DNA from: Heligmosomoides polygyrus polygyrus
Lineage: Eukaryota; Nematoda; Chromadorea; Rhabditida; Heligmosomidae
Length of the DNA stretch: 64,000 bases
Assembly: GCA_947396885.1 (NCBI GenBank)
Contig: OX377206.1
Location: 9,540,778-9,604,777 of the forward strand
Reading direction: 5' to 3'
Shown here: positions 21,659 to 33,220 of the stretch, one piece after another
Layout: every line of letters starts with the position of its first letter
How positions within the stretch are numbered: the stretch's first letter is position 1
Position numbers and translations under genes: made by a program
Notes under the pieces: model-generated
Told to the model about the DNA's origin: nothing
Database searches by the model: none
Seen by the model: the letters and a program-made list of their open reading frames with translations, nothing else

Positions 21659-22349
21659 ACGTAAAGCCACATGATAATTGAATACACACGCATTAGATGA
21701 ACCAGCATTTTGTCTTTCACAAGCAATAGCGTTGACAATCCCTTGGAGGAGTGAAAGGCTTTTGTATGGGCGTGAACCGAACCTAAAATCGATTTATCAA
21801 AATGCGAGGTCGAGGTAAATTCAGAATGCGCCACATGTTCTCACAGTATGTGTAAAGTGTTTCGCTTCGTGTTTTACTGAATTCTTGATCGCCTTAATTT
21901 TATCACACATGAACTATGAAATGTTCAGTATTTTTCAACAAAAACAAGGAGAGTATTGAAATCATTAAATCGAAATTGGATCTAATCGGCATAATTCTGC
22001 AGCAGTAAAATGATATAGTCACAGAGTTCAGTCGGTTCATACGCGCATAGAGATGCACTATTGAAGACATGTAAATGTGAATGTTAAGAATTATCACATA
22101 AACTTTCGCAGAAGCGAACAAGGCCAGCATCACAACACATTAAAATGTCCCTTTTAAAGATTTGGAAGACAAACAATAGAACCCTTGTGAGTTTTGAATC
22201 AGAACAGCGTGATTCAAAACTAAATCTGCGCCGACAATTCATGGAGATGAAGTGACATTTGAGGATACGTCATGAGAAGTCGGATCGATCTGACATTTAT
22301 TTTTATCCCTTTCCCCGGACGACCCCGTGGGGGTGGGATATTACCATTC

Positions 22350-22919
22350 TATTCTATAAATAAAGCCGCTTATACGGGCGGGGTGGAGAGCAAGCAAACG
22401 AGAAGCCGGGATTAGTCGTGCGATAGGAGGCTGCGTGTCTAAACGGAGAAAGGATACCCCGTGGGAGCAGATTTCTGATGCCTGAGCACCAACCAGTCTG
22501 ATGCTGAGAGCTGATGAGGAAGGGAGGCGGCAGCTCACCACTGTTGACGCTGTCGCTGCTTCAGCCGGCGCTTCTGCTGCTGTTGCTGCAACTGACGGTG
22601 TGATATCGGTACCGCCTCAGTCTTATGAGGTCTCTGAGGATGTTTTGAAGCGGCTCCTCATGATCCTGCGAAGATAAAGGGCGTGGCAAAAAGTCCGACA
22701 GTCGGACTACACGAAGAGGAGGATCGCGCGGAGGCACGTAGAGAGCTAGTGATAGCAGACGAAACGCGAAACATCGAGTCCGACGACGTGCTCCTTCTCA
22801 CGTCATCGCGAAATCGCTCTCAATCAGCTTATGGAACACATAATCCCGTCCACACCTACTCACGTCGGACGGCTGACTGTCATAACTTCCGCTTCAGAAT
22901 GAGCCGACAGGCGACGTGA
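22350..22919 (+). other. Possible exon or retroelement leader plus short ORFs
   Basis: A TATA-like TCTATAAATAAAG at about 22354 precedes a GC-richer tract. An ORF starts at ATG 22501 (MLRADEEGRRQLTTVDAVAA, 58 residues, stop 22675-22677) with an Ala-rich segment and a VSEDVLKRLLMILRR end. A shifted frame at 22683-22919 is charged (HEEEDRAEARRELVIADETR). The pattern could be the start of a gag-like gene with a frameshift, or an orphan host exon. I do not recognise the protein. Confidence 0.25.
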
Positions 22920-23046
22920 ATTGTCAAGCTTGGAAGAAGTTTCTATTTACATACTGGTCATAATAAATAGTCGCTGCTAGTCATCAACAAAAAATGATTC
23001 TACAAATGATTGTGAAAGGCTGGATAATTCAGATTTTTTCTGAGGT

Positions 23047-23130
23047 ATAGTTGTGCTCGAACGAACTATTCGAATAGGATTTCGAACGATTTCGAATATT
23101 CAAAAAATCCCGTTTTTCGAACATATTTGA
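23047..23130. mobile_element. hAT-like TTCGAA MITE fragment
   Basis: TAGTTGTGCTCGAACGAACT, then TTCGAATAGG and TTCGAATATTC, match the end of the 42092-42583 element. Only one end is present. Confidence 0.6.
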
Positions 23131-23440
23131 GTCTGAGACCACTAAGCTACAAGAAAAGAAAGCAGGACTCAACCTTCAACACTGGAATAATTCAAAAGCC
23201 ACGTTGAAAATTCGTACTTAGATTTGAAATTAAGTGAAAAGTACATAGAATTGTACCGCATGAACTACTTCACTCTTCATTTGTTTTATGTGCCCAAGTT
23301 CCATTTTCATTAAATGGTATTTATGCTACTTCCATTATATTCGTTTTCCAACATGTAGCCCCAAGCAAGCGTAACAAACAAACATAAACAAAAACAGTGC
23401 AGAACTTTATGAATAGTTGAAGCAACAAGCATGGCTCATC

Positions 23441-23585
23441 CCTAAGCCCTAGTTTATATTTGCGCCGACGCGCGGCGTGGCGCCACCATCGCCATAGATA
23501 TCGATTTTTCGCGCCGCCCGGTCGATACCTATCCCGACCATGGTGCCGCGCCGCGCAGCAACGCAAGTATAAACTAGTGCTTAGG
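23441..23585. mobile_element. GC-rich hairpin MITE family A, copy 1
   Basis: The left end CCTAAGCCCTAGTTTATATT and the complement of the right end CCTAAGCACTAGTTTATACT form terminal inverted repeats that continue into GCGCC-rich arms. The core has ATAGATATCGATTTTTCGCG and a CGGTCGATA block. It is non-coding and unusually GC-rich for the window. Confidence 0.8.
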
Positions 23586-23733
23586 CAGCGTCATAGTCAA
23601 ATGCCGGTGTTATTCATATCAAATTTTTCATCTTTTTTTTTTTCGTTTTCAGACAAGATTTTCTTCGCTCTCAGTTCCTAGCTGCCATGGTTCATTACAT
23701 CTATCCACTTTTTTATTTAGACATATTCTCTTA

Positions 23734-24006
23734 ATGGGAGCGTGTAGCGCAGTCGGAGGAGGCGCGACTGTCGCGTGCACACGATACCAGGTTCCTGGTT
23801 AGGGTTTCCCGCCCAGGCCAACCAAGCCTTCCATCCCTCGGTGAATTGGTACCAGACTCGTCTGGGAAGGATAAAGCGCTGACTTGTCCATCGGCTGGCC
23901 ACCGCAAGTCATTGTATGGCCAAATACGCATTCATGTCGCCTCCACGACATCCCGTAGAAGTACCCAGAAGGGATTGAGTAACGCCGTCCTTTATCCTTT
24001 TATCCT
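23734..24006 (+). mobile_element. SINE-A copy with perfect 10-bp TSD
   Basis: Flanked by TATTCTCTTA (23724-23733 and 24007-24016). Box A is TAGCGCAGTCGG. Small deletions occur in the head (GGCGCGACTG), in the body (CATCCCTCGGTG) and near the tail. Confidence 0.9.
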
Positions 24007-24016
24007 TATTCTCTTA

Positions 24017-24600
24017 TTCTTTCGCTTCCCTTTATCTGGACTGCAATTTATTTCCATATTATTTTCCCCTCCTTCTTTCTTCACACTTTTTATCGGTTTC
24101 AATTTTCATCCTATAAACTATCACCTCTCTTCTTTTTCCAACCTCCTTAAATCCCTTTATTTTCTTCTTTTTTCACACCTTCTTTCCCAATTTTCCTTAA
24201 TCCTCTTTTTTAAACTTTCACATTCAATTCGCTCGCTCGCTCGTCAATATTTTCTCGACGTAATTCCACTTTTAATCCTTTACACACTGGTCTGCCACTT
24301 GTTGCTCATTTTTAAATTGACAAATTTTCTAATACTCCTTGATTTCTCTGAATGACTTTCTATGTTACAATTCCTGTGGACCCCTAAAAAAACTAGCAAT
24401 CTTCGAAAATCCTACAAAAGGGCGCCTCTAGTATATTAGAAACGAGAGAGCCTTTTTTCCGAAATCTGTGTTGGGAAGAATTTCAAGGAAAAGCGTTCCC
24501 AAATCAAGTTCAGGGAAACTAGCACTATCATTTACCTCAACGTTGGTGTCACAACGGACAAAAGTGTCGCTGAAGGAACAGTACCTCAATCGTTTCATAT
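24017..24600. other. Pyrimidine-rich unassigned stretch
   Basis: The plus strand is strongly T- and C-rich (TTTTCTTC-type) up to about 24360. No functional feature is recognised. Confidence 0.35.
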
Positions 24601-25250
24601 TTAGATTGGATGTCCCGCCCAGGCCAACCAAGCCCTTCATGATACCTTCGCGGCCAGTGAATTGGCACCAGCCATGTCTTACCAGGAGACTATCTCAACG
24701 GTAGGTGGGAAAGGCCCAAGTGTTGTATATGGGCAGAATCGCCTCTCTCTGGGAAACAATAAACTGCAAATATCTCGACTCCAATACAACTTTGCGGAGA
24801 GTTAGGGACGACGGAGTTTGGGCAGTTGGCGGCATTAGCCTTCTACCTGCACGCGGAGGGCGGGCTCAAGTTGGTTGGAAGCAGTGATCACGGGGATTAC
24901 GCCGCCTCTCTACCTACTGCACCACATTCGCTCCCTCCTCGTCGCTGTTTCCAGCCAACTTGAGCCCGCCGCCGTTCGCGTGCAGGCAGAGGGTTGACGC
25001 CGCCAACGGCCCAACTTCCGTCGTCCCGAACTCTGCGCAGAGTTGTATTGGGGTCGAGATATTTGCATTCTGTTGTTTCCCAGAGAGAAACGATTCCCCC
25101 ATATACAACACTTAGGCCGTTCCGACCTACCGTCGAGATAGTCTCCTGGTAGGCCGAGCACACACGTACAAATTGCCAACACGACACTTCGCAGGCACAG
25201 AATGTGTGGCGCATCCCAACAGGGATCGATTAACGCCTTCCATTGTCCTT
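24601..25250 (+). mobile_element. SINE-A copy interrupted by a foldback
   Basis: The left part is GATGTCCCGCCCAGGCCAAC to CACCAGCCATGTCT. The right part is GGCCGAGCACACACGTAC to GGCGCATCCCAACAGGGATC. About 65 bp of SINE body between GTCTGG and TATGGCC is missing at the insertion point. Confidence 0.75.
24682..25149. mobile_element. Foldback element, 204-bp arms
   Basis: CCAGGAGACTATCTCAACGG starts the left arm and the complement of the right end is CCAGGAGACTATCTCGACGG. The arms run about 24682-24885 and 24946-25149, with a loop of about 60 nt. The loop, on the minus strand, carries a tRNA box A-like GTGGTGCAGTAGGTAGAG. TA flanks both ends. It is related to the arms of 58974-60145. Confidence 0.88.
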
Positions 25251-25938
25251 ATTTATTTATTGAAAGTCAAAGAAAGAAAAGGAAAGAAATAATTGTATGA
25301 AAATAAGAGGGGAGAGTAGGGAAGACCAAAGAAGACATGACAGGCAAATTCATTTCTACTTTCTTCAGAGGAACCTTTGTGTTATGCTCCTCCGTAGCAA
25401 TTCAGTCCAGTGACAGAAAGGAGATATCGTTAAACTCGTTCGTTTAATTTTCGTTGAATTTTTTAGTTTTTATTTTTTATTTTAGTTTTTATTATTTATG
25501 TATTTATTTATTTATCGCACGTGAGCGTGCACAGAGCTAGATCAGGGGCCGGATTCATCGACGACTAACTCGCGAGTATAGGGGGTAGAGATACCCACGA
25601 TGAAGCGTGCGTCTCTGACTCCTTCCTTGTCTTTACCTGACTTTTATCTTATCTCGACCCCTTATACCCCCATACCCACAGGTTTGATCGTTGATGAATC
25701 CAGCCCCAGGACACACACAAGGGCAAGTGGGACATTGGCAACCATAACAATTAAAAAACAGAGCAAGCTCGATGCATTATGCAGCTGAGGAATACCGACC
25801 ACGAAAGAACACGTAGACACGAGGTATAGCTCGAATATAGTGACAGTCATGGAGAGTACAATGAGATTAATCTGGCGAGGATGCCTTCAGGAGAAGTGCT
25901 TTGACGACTTTGTTATTGAATTGGGTGAATAGGGATAA
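25251..25938. other. Unassigned stretch with (ATTT)n
   Basis: A TTTA/TTTTTA-rich tract lies near 25460-25520. No gene is supported. Confidence 0.35.
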
Positions 25939-26078
25939 CCCTAGTTTATACATGCGCCGCCATGAGGTGCGTCACCGTGACCGCTACAGACATCGATTTT
26001 TCGAGCCGTCCGATCGATATCCATCCCGACTATGGTGCCGCGCCGTGCAGCGGCGCAACTAGAAATCAGGACCTAGGG
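25939..26078. mobile_element. GC-rich hairpin MITE family A, copy 2
   Basis: CCCTAGTTTATACATGCGCC at the left and a complementary GGCGCAACTAG to CCTAGGG at the right. The core ACATCGATTTTTCGAGCCG and GATCGATATCCATCCCGAC match copy 1 in the same orientation. Confidence 0.75.
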
Positions 26079-26841
26079 ACCCCTACATACTCCTACGGGC
26101 GAAAGAAACGTCGTTATAAGTTTTCGGATGTTAGACACTCCCTACCTACTAGCAATCCGACACGAGAATGTTCACAGTTTGCGAAGATGCGTTTTTCATT
26201 GATAAGTCTGCCAGCTGTTTATGTGATAAAGTGGTTTAAACTGTCAGAAAACCTCATGCCCGGAAGCATATATCTTCAGCTGCAACAGCGGATATCGGAT
26301 TGAGATCCTCTCATGTTGAGAGTTTCTGCATGAACAGGCGGCTATTTCACCCAGACGTTGCTTGTCATCGCGAACTGAAACCGAATTTATTTATTTATTT
26401 ATAAACGCAGGTTAATGCACGTAAAACGGTTAACTTGAATCTAGTCAAGTGGGGCACTAATGAATTCTGACCCGAAATAGTATTAAAACTGGCGAAAAAA
26501 AAACAGTAGCACCATGAATATTATAATACAAAACGGTGACAAACAACCAATCCAACTTTTAAAAAACCAATTTTTTAATATTAGGTATGTTTTGCTGACG
26601 ACTAAAATAGAAATGAAGCAGCAGCGAGGGAATGCGCACAAGCTAGAGACAGAATAAGCTGCTTCCGTGATATTTAAGTTTGCATCAGAAAAAATATCCA
26701 AAACCTTAAGCCTCTTAAACGCAGGTTAAATTAAATTAAAATTATATAAATTAATTTAATTTAATTAAACTTTTCGATCTTTTGATCCCTGCGCCAAATT
26801 TTTCCAGAAATCGAAATTTGCAATTTATTAAAAGAGGAAGT
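26079..26841. other. AT-rich unassigned stretch
   Basis: Includes an AT-only inverted repeat near 26726-26768 (TTAAATTAAATTAA with its complement). No gene recognised. Confidence 0.35.
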
Positions 26842-26932
26842 ACAAGGATAAAGGATGGTGTCAGTCATCCCTTTCAGGATGCGCCACGCATTCCATTTCT
26901 ACGGGATGTCGTGAAGGTGTATTTGGCCTTAT
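26842..26932 (-). mobile_element. SINE-A 3' fragment
   Basis: AAGGATAAAGGATGGTGTCA, then GGATGCGCCACGCATTCCAT, GGGATGTCGTGAAGGTG and TTTGGCC. The head half is missing. Confidence 0.78.
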
Positions 26933-27147
26933 TAGCACTTTTTCTCAAGTTTATTTCACTCAAGTTAACCTTTCATTAATCTCAAGTTCACTTGTCATAC
27001 CTATCGTTTCTACTTTGTTGATGGTAGTAAACGTCTGTTGCGTTCGACTTGTGACAACAAAACGGCGTGGCTTGGTCAAATTACCATAACGGCGAGCAGT
27101 CGGAGTGAAATTTTCAAGTCATAGACGGTTTAACTAACTCAACACAT

Positions 27148-27345
27148 ATGTAGGACCCTTATATCTAGGAAATCGCTGAATTGACATCCAAATCACTGAA
27201 ATTCTAGGAAATCACTGAATTGAAATCCAAATTACTGAATTGAAATCCAAATCACAGATTGAATTCCAAACCAGCACCTAAAAGCGCCGAGTTTTGCCGC
27301 TATCGAAATCGTAAGCTTGCGAAGTGGAATAACCACGAGGAAAAA
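27148..27345. repeat. Dispersed repeat R2, copy 1
   Basis: Begins AGGACCCTTATATCTAGGAA and ends GAAGTGGAATAACCAC, as at 37733-37856. Between these, CTGAATTGAAATCCAAAT-type units are repeated in tandem about four times, making this copy longer. Confidence 0.75.
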
Positions 27346-27563
27346 TCTTCTATCTAGCTGGCGTTCTTGATGTGTAGGTAAACTCTGATATTATGAAATC
27401 CGCTTCACGTTCTAGGAGAAAGATGAAAGAATTTTACTGACTCAAGACCTGTCTTACCAGTAGAAGGCATAATGAGGTCATTATTTTCCTTCTATTTTCC
27501 ATTCTAGAAGTTTACATTTCATTGAACTTTTAAAATGTAGAACATGGATTTGAACTGTAATTC

Positions 27564-27960
27564 TCACCGTATTTGTCTGATTGAAAATGAACGGAAAGGG
27601 AAAGTTGGCCAATCCGGCCGGCGATAGAAAAGGAATAGCGATAGAGAACCGAGACTCAAAAAGTCATTGCTCACTGCCAACGCAACGAAGTTATTCGTGA
27701 AATTTCTCGCCAAATTTCGTTTATCGCTCGGCCAGCTGCACCGGCAAACTTGCCACTGCCAATGAAGGCTGTCTAGAAAAGGGCGACGAAGGGGTGCCGA
27801 TGATAGCGTGATGGCCGACGTCTGCGAACCGTCGTCGTCGTCGATGCGACGACAATTTCCTTTGTTCCGCTCTGCCACGAAAGCCATATGCCGGCCGGGC
27901 CAGTGTGCTGGTCGGCTGCGCTATTCTGGCAATTTAAATCCGCCATTTAGACGTCATCAT
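27564..27960 (-). other. GC-rich, weakly coding-like patch
   Basis: On the minus strand, ATG near 27944 opens a frame reading MADLNCQNSAADQHTGPAGI and continuing about 57 codons. A shifted ATG near 27887 opens a 107-codon frame. Neither product is recognised. The CG-rich composition and GTCGTCGTCGTCG tract stand out against the AT-rich surroundings. It could be a first exon, a CpG-rich promoter or an unmapped repeat. Confidence 0.2.
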
Positions 27961-28266
27961 CAACGAACATACTCATAATCGTGTTTTCGGAGGTCTGTTC
28001 TTAGCGTTATAGCAACGTGCGTAAGTGACGACCATGTCGAAATGGGAGGACATTTGGTGTTGTTTTTCTGAACACGTAGATGAACCATCCCGAAACCTTT
28101 ACCACCCTATTATTTCTCTGCGACCCAGTCCCTGTAAAACAATGTGCTAGGAAGTCGCCCAAGAGTTTCGTAACCCTGCAATATTTCTGTAGTTGTAATG
28201 CGATAGGTTGTAAGAAAAGTTTTGTCGGTTATCGAAGCTTAATTCCAAGCACACTAGCTCTCCTTA

Positions 28267-29621
28267 CCAGGAAAGGGCCTCAGGCGTTGGTCTGAACGGA
28301 GGGAACGGATAGTACTGGGAGAATCTCCACCCTTCATATAGTAAAAACACATGTTTCGTTTTTGCTGAGTCCTTGAACCAAAAGAGCTACGGGCACTCAA
28401 AGGTGGGGCACAGTAGCGCACCCTCAGCATGCACCCACGTGCATGCGTGCGCGCGCTGTTGTATGGGAAGCGGCGAAACGCTCGTGGCAAGCGTGTCGGT
28501 GGCTCAGCAGGGTGCGGGGCTGACTCAAATGTGCTCCACCACATGTTCGGCTCCCCTGCTGTGCAATATTTTTGCATTTTTTCATAACCGCTGCCTTCTT
28601 CAGCAATTTGTTTCCTACACAATTGTTTCACTCTAAATTGTCAAAAGGGTCAGATTCGTGATCAGCACCCCAGATTCGTGATTACCACCCCATCACCTGG
28701 ACAGCCCTAGTCACCCATAGCTGCTGGAGCCTACCGTAATCGGCCGAAAATTCAAAAACGGGCGTCAGATTAGTGATCAGCACCCCAAATAATCCCCCTG
28801 TAGGAGGTTTGGGCGAAAAAAACTTTTTCGACCTCTCCTCGACCTCTTGAGTCGTGAAAGTACGATAGTGTCTTAATGGCAGTTTAAACCAGCCTACTTT
28901 CTACCACTCTAAATTCCCAAATAAGAGTTTACTTTGAGTTGTGCATCACTCACTTCTCTCACTTTTTGTATTATACAAGTTTGGGTTTTTCAGCGAGTGT
29001 TAAACAGTAACCTCACAGCAGGTACGGTGGCTAGGGCTGTCTAGGTCACAATCACCGATTTTGCCCAAACTTCTCTCGGGGGGAGGGGTATTTGGGATGC
29101 TGATCTCGAATCTGACATTTGTTTTTGAAAATTCGGCTGATTACGGTAGGTTACAGCAGGTACGGGTGACTAAGGCTCTTGAGGTCATAGGGTGCTAATC
29201 ACAAATCTGGGGTGTTGATCACAAATTTGACCGTTTTGACAACTTTGAGTGAGATAAATGTGTAGGAGATGTGTAGGAAGAAAATTGGTGAAGGAAGCAG
29301 CGGTTATGAAAAATGCAAAATCAGTGTGCACAGTACGGGAGTCGAGCGCCTTTGAAGCAGTCCCGCACCCGGCTGAGCCACCGACTCGCTTGCCGCGGAG
29401 TCTTTCGCCCCCTCCCATACAACAGCGCACGCACGCATGCGTGTGTACGTGTTGACGGTGCGCTACTGTACCTCCCCCCCCCCCCCCTCGAGGACCCGTA
29501 GCTCCTTTGGTTCAAGGACTCAGCAAAAACGAAACATGTTTTTTTGTTATACAAAGGGTGGAGATTCTCGCAGTACTATCGATTTCCTCCGTTCAGACCT
29601 ACGTCTGAGACCCTTCCTTGG
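28267..29621. mobile_element. Large foldback element, arms about 555 bp
   Basis: The left end CCAGGAAAGGGCCTCAGGCG and the complement of the right end CCAAGGAAGGGTCTCAGACG start arms that stay homologous to about 28817 and 29058. TTA flanks both sides (28264-28266 and 29622-29624). Inside the arms, a module containing CAGATTCGTGATCAGCACCC recurs several times. No protein is recognised. The right arm has an expanded C tract (29468-29486). Confidence 0.88.
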
Positions 29622-29714
29622 TTAGAAAGCAGTTTTCAATAAATTAAAAACGATTATGTACGCTACCTCTCTGCTAGTGCTCCAAGCATTTAGATACCTC
29701 ATTGTCTAAATTTA

Positions 29715-29790
29715 TATTTTTAGGTTATTAAAGTGGAAAGTCAAAAAACTTTTGCCGACAGCTCTTTCTCTCTGCTTATGCATGAGCGTT
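29715..29790 (+). repeat. Fragment related to the 54736-55781 foldback
   Basis: TTTTTAGGTTATTAAAGTGG, then GCCGACAGCTCTTTCTCTCT and GCTTATG, match the internal tandem unit of that element. Confidence 0.6.
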
Positions 29791-30032
29791 TTTTTTTGCA
29801 CAACGTTATAAACCATCTGAAAGAAGATGATGAAAAGAGAAAAATCAAAATCTTAAAATAGTAGTCATAATCTGGTGAGTTCCGTTGCTTCAAATTATAG
29901 GAAACGAAATCGACATTATGTTGTTTAACAAAGCAGTTCTTCCATAATTATGGCATCCATATCTTAAAGAAGCATACAATTAAGGTCAGGTTTAGTAAAT
30001 ATATTGAGTAATGATGACGTATTATTTGCGCA

Positions 30033-30149
30033 TCATAGCGCAGTCGGAAGAGGCGCCAGCTGTCGCGTGCAGCCGATTCCAGATTCTTGATTCGTATTTC
30101 CCGCCCAGACTAATCAAGCTTTCCGTTCCTCCAGCGTTGGCGAATTGGA
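30033..30149 (+). mobile_element. SINE-A head fragment
   Basis: Box A CATAGCGCAGTCGGAAG, a box B-like GATTCGTATTTCCCGCCC, and body to GTTGGCGAATTGG. The 3' half is missing. Confidence 0.8.
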
Positions 30150-30266
30150 TAGATAAACAAAATTCTACCAAAAATTCCGTAAGAAATATAGTATCTAGGT
30201 TCTATATATCCTATCAATTGAATTCTAGAAAAATAAACCGCCCAAACATAGTAAAAACTACGCTAA

Positions 30267-30555
30267 TAAAGGATAAAGGATGGCGTTACTCAATCCCTTT
30301 TGGGATGCGTCACGTATTCTACTTCTATGGGATACCGTGGAGACGATTTGAATGCGTATTTGGCCATACAATGACTTGCAATGGCCAGCCGATGAACAAT
30401 TCAGCGCTCTATCCTTCCCAGACAAATCTGGTACCAATTCACTGACCTCAGAGGGATGGAAACCTTGGTTGGCCTGGACGGGAAATCCGAACCAGGAACC
30501 TGGTATCGGGTGCACGCGACAGTCGGCACCTCCTCAGATTGCGCTACACGCGCCC
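30267..30555 (-). mobile_element. SINE-A copy, full length
   Basis: Close to consensus. Imperfect flanking repeats (CATAGTAAAAACTACGCTA on the left, CATAGAAACTACACTA on the right) probably represent an altered target-site duplication. Confidence 0.88.
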
Positions 30556-30782
30556 ATAGAAACTACACTATTAGTACGCCTATTATTACTGAAAAACTAT
30601 GACGTGCTCGTGTGACAGAGCTACCTCTACTTGAAAGAATATTTATGTTGAATAATAGAACACAAAAAGGATTAACAAAAATCAAGATTAGCACTTACCC
30701 AACTCGAAAATAGGGACTGTCTGCTAATGATAAAATTCTGACTCTTTCATCGATTTACAACTGGAGGTTATTGTAAAAATCA

Positions 30783-30870
30783 TATGCGCATTCAAATAGT
30801 TTCCACGATATCCTGTAGAGGTGGAATGCATGGCGCATACGAAAGAAGTAAGGATTGATTAATGTCATAT
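30783..30870 (+). mobile_element. SINE-A tail fragment
   Basis: GCGCATTCAAATAGTTTCCA, then GGTGGAATGCATGGCGCAT and AGGATTGATTAATG, a diverged 3' end only. Confidence 0.65.
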
Positions 30871-30977
30871 GTCGTTAACCCTTTACCTAGGCTGTTGGAG
30901 AATTAACCTGTCCCTCCTTTTTAAGAGACAATATTAAAACGAATACAAATCAATAATCAATCAATAAATCAATAATA

Positions 30978-31273
30978 AAAGGATAAAGGATAAAGGGCGG
31001 CGTTACTCAATCCCTTTTGGGATGCGCCAGCGCATTCTACTTCTACGGGATGTCGTGGAGGCGACATGAATGCGTATTTGGCCATACAATGACTTGCGGT
31101 GGCCAGCCGATGAACAAGTCAGCGCTTTATCCTTCCCAGACACGTCTGGTACCAATTCACCGAACCCGGAGGGATGGAAGGCTTGGTTGGCCTGGGCGGG
31201 AAATCCGAACCAGGAACCTGGTATCGGGTGCACGCGACAGTCGCGCCTCCTCCGACTGCGCTGCACGCGCCCG
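30978..31273 (-). mobile_element. SINE-A copy with perfect 11-bp TSD
   Basis: Flanked by AATCAATAATA (30967-30977 and 31274-31284). It is one of the closest copies to consensus, with two GGATAA tail units, and is probably recent. Confidence 0.93.
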
Positions 31274-32075
31274 AATCAATAATACAAAAATATTAATGAT
31301 GGCTCATGATACGTACCAGAGGTGCACATAAAATTCTATGCGTTAATTTTTTAAACGAATTTTTAACGGAAAATTTTCGCTGAATTTTCGGTAAGTCGTT
31401 AAATTTCGTTAAAAAACAATAAGCTGCAAAACATTAATATCATATTAATACTATAATATTGTTTCTAATGAAAGAAAAATCAGGAAGAACATTTTATGCT
31501 CCAGCTCCCACAGGTCAGCCACTAATTATCGTCAAAGTGTGAAAGAAGAACAGGTACGGAATTATCAATGAAGAGAATGGTACTTTGTGGGCTAGTGCCC
31601 CGTCGAGATTTCCCATGTTCCTAAAACAGCCACACAACACGGTTTCTGTGCTCTTCTTGGCGTCGGAGTCGGAAGAGAGCACAAAACGGTCTTGCCTGGA
31701 GAACATAGCCCTGGCATTTTTGAAGAACATAAAAAAGCGTATCAAAATCTTGCTTGAAGAACAATACAAAAACAACAGAACATAACATAACGGTTTCTGT
31801 GCTCTCTTCCGCGTCAAGGTAGGAGAAGACCACAGAAAAATAGATTTTCAGGAGCCGTCCTAGTCGGAGGGGGGGGGAGGGGAACGGGGTGAGGGTATTG
31901 GTGAAGACTAACATGCGAGGTCAATGAACTTCTCGTGAATATTTCCATAGTGACCTATTGAGCGTTGTAGAGGATTGCCTGTGAAGCACCGTGGTGGTTT
32001 TCAAATGTCTTGCGGGGGTGTGAGTAGGTCGGAATTGCGAAAATGCGTAGCATTTCAGTGCGTACTGATAATACA

Positions 32076-32370
32076 GGGCGCGTGTAGCGCAGTCGGAGGA
32101 AGCGCCGACTGTCGCCTGCACCCGATACCAGGTTCCTGGTTCGGATTTCTCACCCAGGCCAACCAAGCCTTCCATCCCTCTGGGGTCGGTGAATTGGTAC
32201 CAGGCTTGTCTGGGAAGGATAATGCACTGAATTGTACATCAGCTGGCCACTGTAAGTTATTGTATGGCCAAATACGCATTCAAATCGCCTCCACGACATC
32301 GCGTAGAAGTAGAATGCGCGGCGCACCCCAAAAGGGATTTAGTAACGCCGTCCTTTATCCTTTATCCTTT
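32076..32370 (+). mobile_element. SINE-A reference copy with perfect 12-bp TSD
   Basis: ACTGATAATACA flanks both sides (32064-32075 and 32371-32382), which fixes the ends exactly at 295 bp. Box A TAGCGCAGTCGG is at 32085-32096 and box B GGTTCGGATTTC at 32138-32149, 53 nt apart as in tRNA-type pol III promoters. The 5' GGGCG can pair with the CACCC/CGCCC after box B, as an acceptor stem would. The last 25 bp are TCCTTTATCCTTTATCC-type repeats. It shows no similarity to a protein. Confidence 0.95.
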
Positions 32371-32539
32371 ACTGATAATACAAAACTGACGCCATGAATG
32401 GGTTTGCAATGCTCAGAAATGGACCTGCAAAAAGCTTGGAGCTTTAATTATGGTAAGACCATAATGCAAACTGATGTTCCTAGGTTTTCTCAAAGAAAAA
32501 GAAGGTACATTCTGATGGATCCCTCATAGGACCAGCGGC

Positions 32540-32625
32540 AGCGATTGGGTTGCGCAGTGGATAGTGATGCAGACTTCCAAGAAAGGGGTCGAGAGTTCGA
32601 TTCTGAGGCGAGGTAATGGATCGCT
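32540..32625 (+). other. tRNA-like sequence, unassigned SINE or relic
   Basis: GGTTGCGCAGTGGATAG (box A-like) and GAGAGTTCGATTCTGAGGC (box B-like) are 43 nt apart. No intact cloverleaf is apparent, so I call it a tRNA-derived relic. Confidence 0.45.
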
Positions 32626-33220
32626 GGGTAGACTTCTTCCGTTTTGTAGCTTTACACTACTACGACGCTTCCCAGGTAATCCTCTACAACCCTCAATTGG
32701 CAATTTTGAAAATCTCCACGAGAAGTTCATTGACCTTCCTTGTAAGAGGAAAACTTAAACACTTATCGGGAGAAAGGTCCGTTAAAAATTGCATGACTTT
32801 TTAAAGAATTCTGTTTAATACTGAACCAGATTTTATAGAAAAAGCCTTAATTCGTTAAATTCGTTAAATTGTTAACCGTTGAATGTGCACCCGTGGCACA
32901 TACTTGTGACCGCAACTATAGAAACGACTGTTCATAAACGAGACTCTGTTAACATGGTGGATAAAATATTGCTTAAGGAGATTGATACATATACGGCCAA
33001 ACCAGCAATCACTCAAGAATGAGTAGACGCCAAACAATAAACAGCGTAATAAATGTAGCCAGTATTTCTCGCCAGCCATACGGTGAGGCAAAAACAGACC
33101 GCAAAACACCGAAGGCCTCGCCTCACTGGAATACTACGAGCTCTCTCTAGAACGAGTTTAGTTAACCAGACGGAACGATACAGGATGGCCGATAGACTCG
33201 TACCCTGTTGAAGCACCCTA

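Noticed and set aside
23321..23681. Arg/His-rich frames around 23441-23585
   Set aside because: They translate the GC-rich hairpin MITE.
31319..32891. A 1.57-kb element with GGTGCACAT inverted ends
   Set aside because: The left AGAGGTGCACAT and right ATGTGCACCC do form inverted repeats, but flanking duplications do not match and the interior is a mix of other repeats. Too weak to call.
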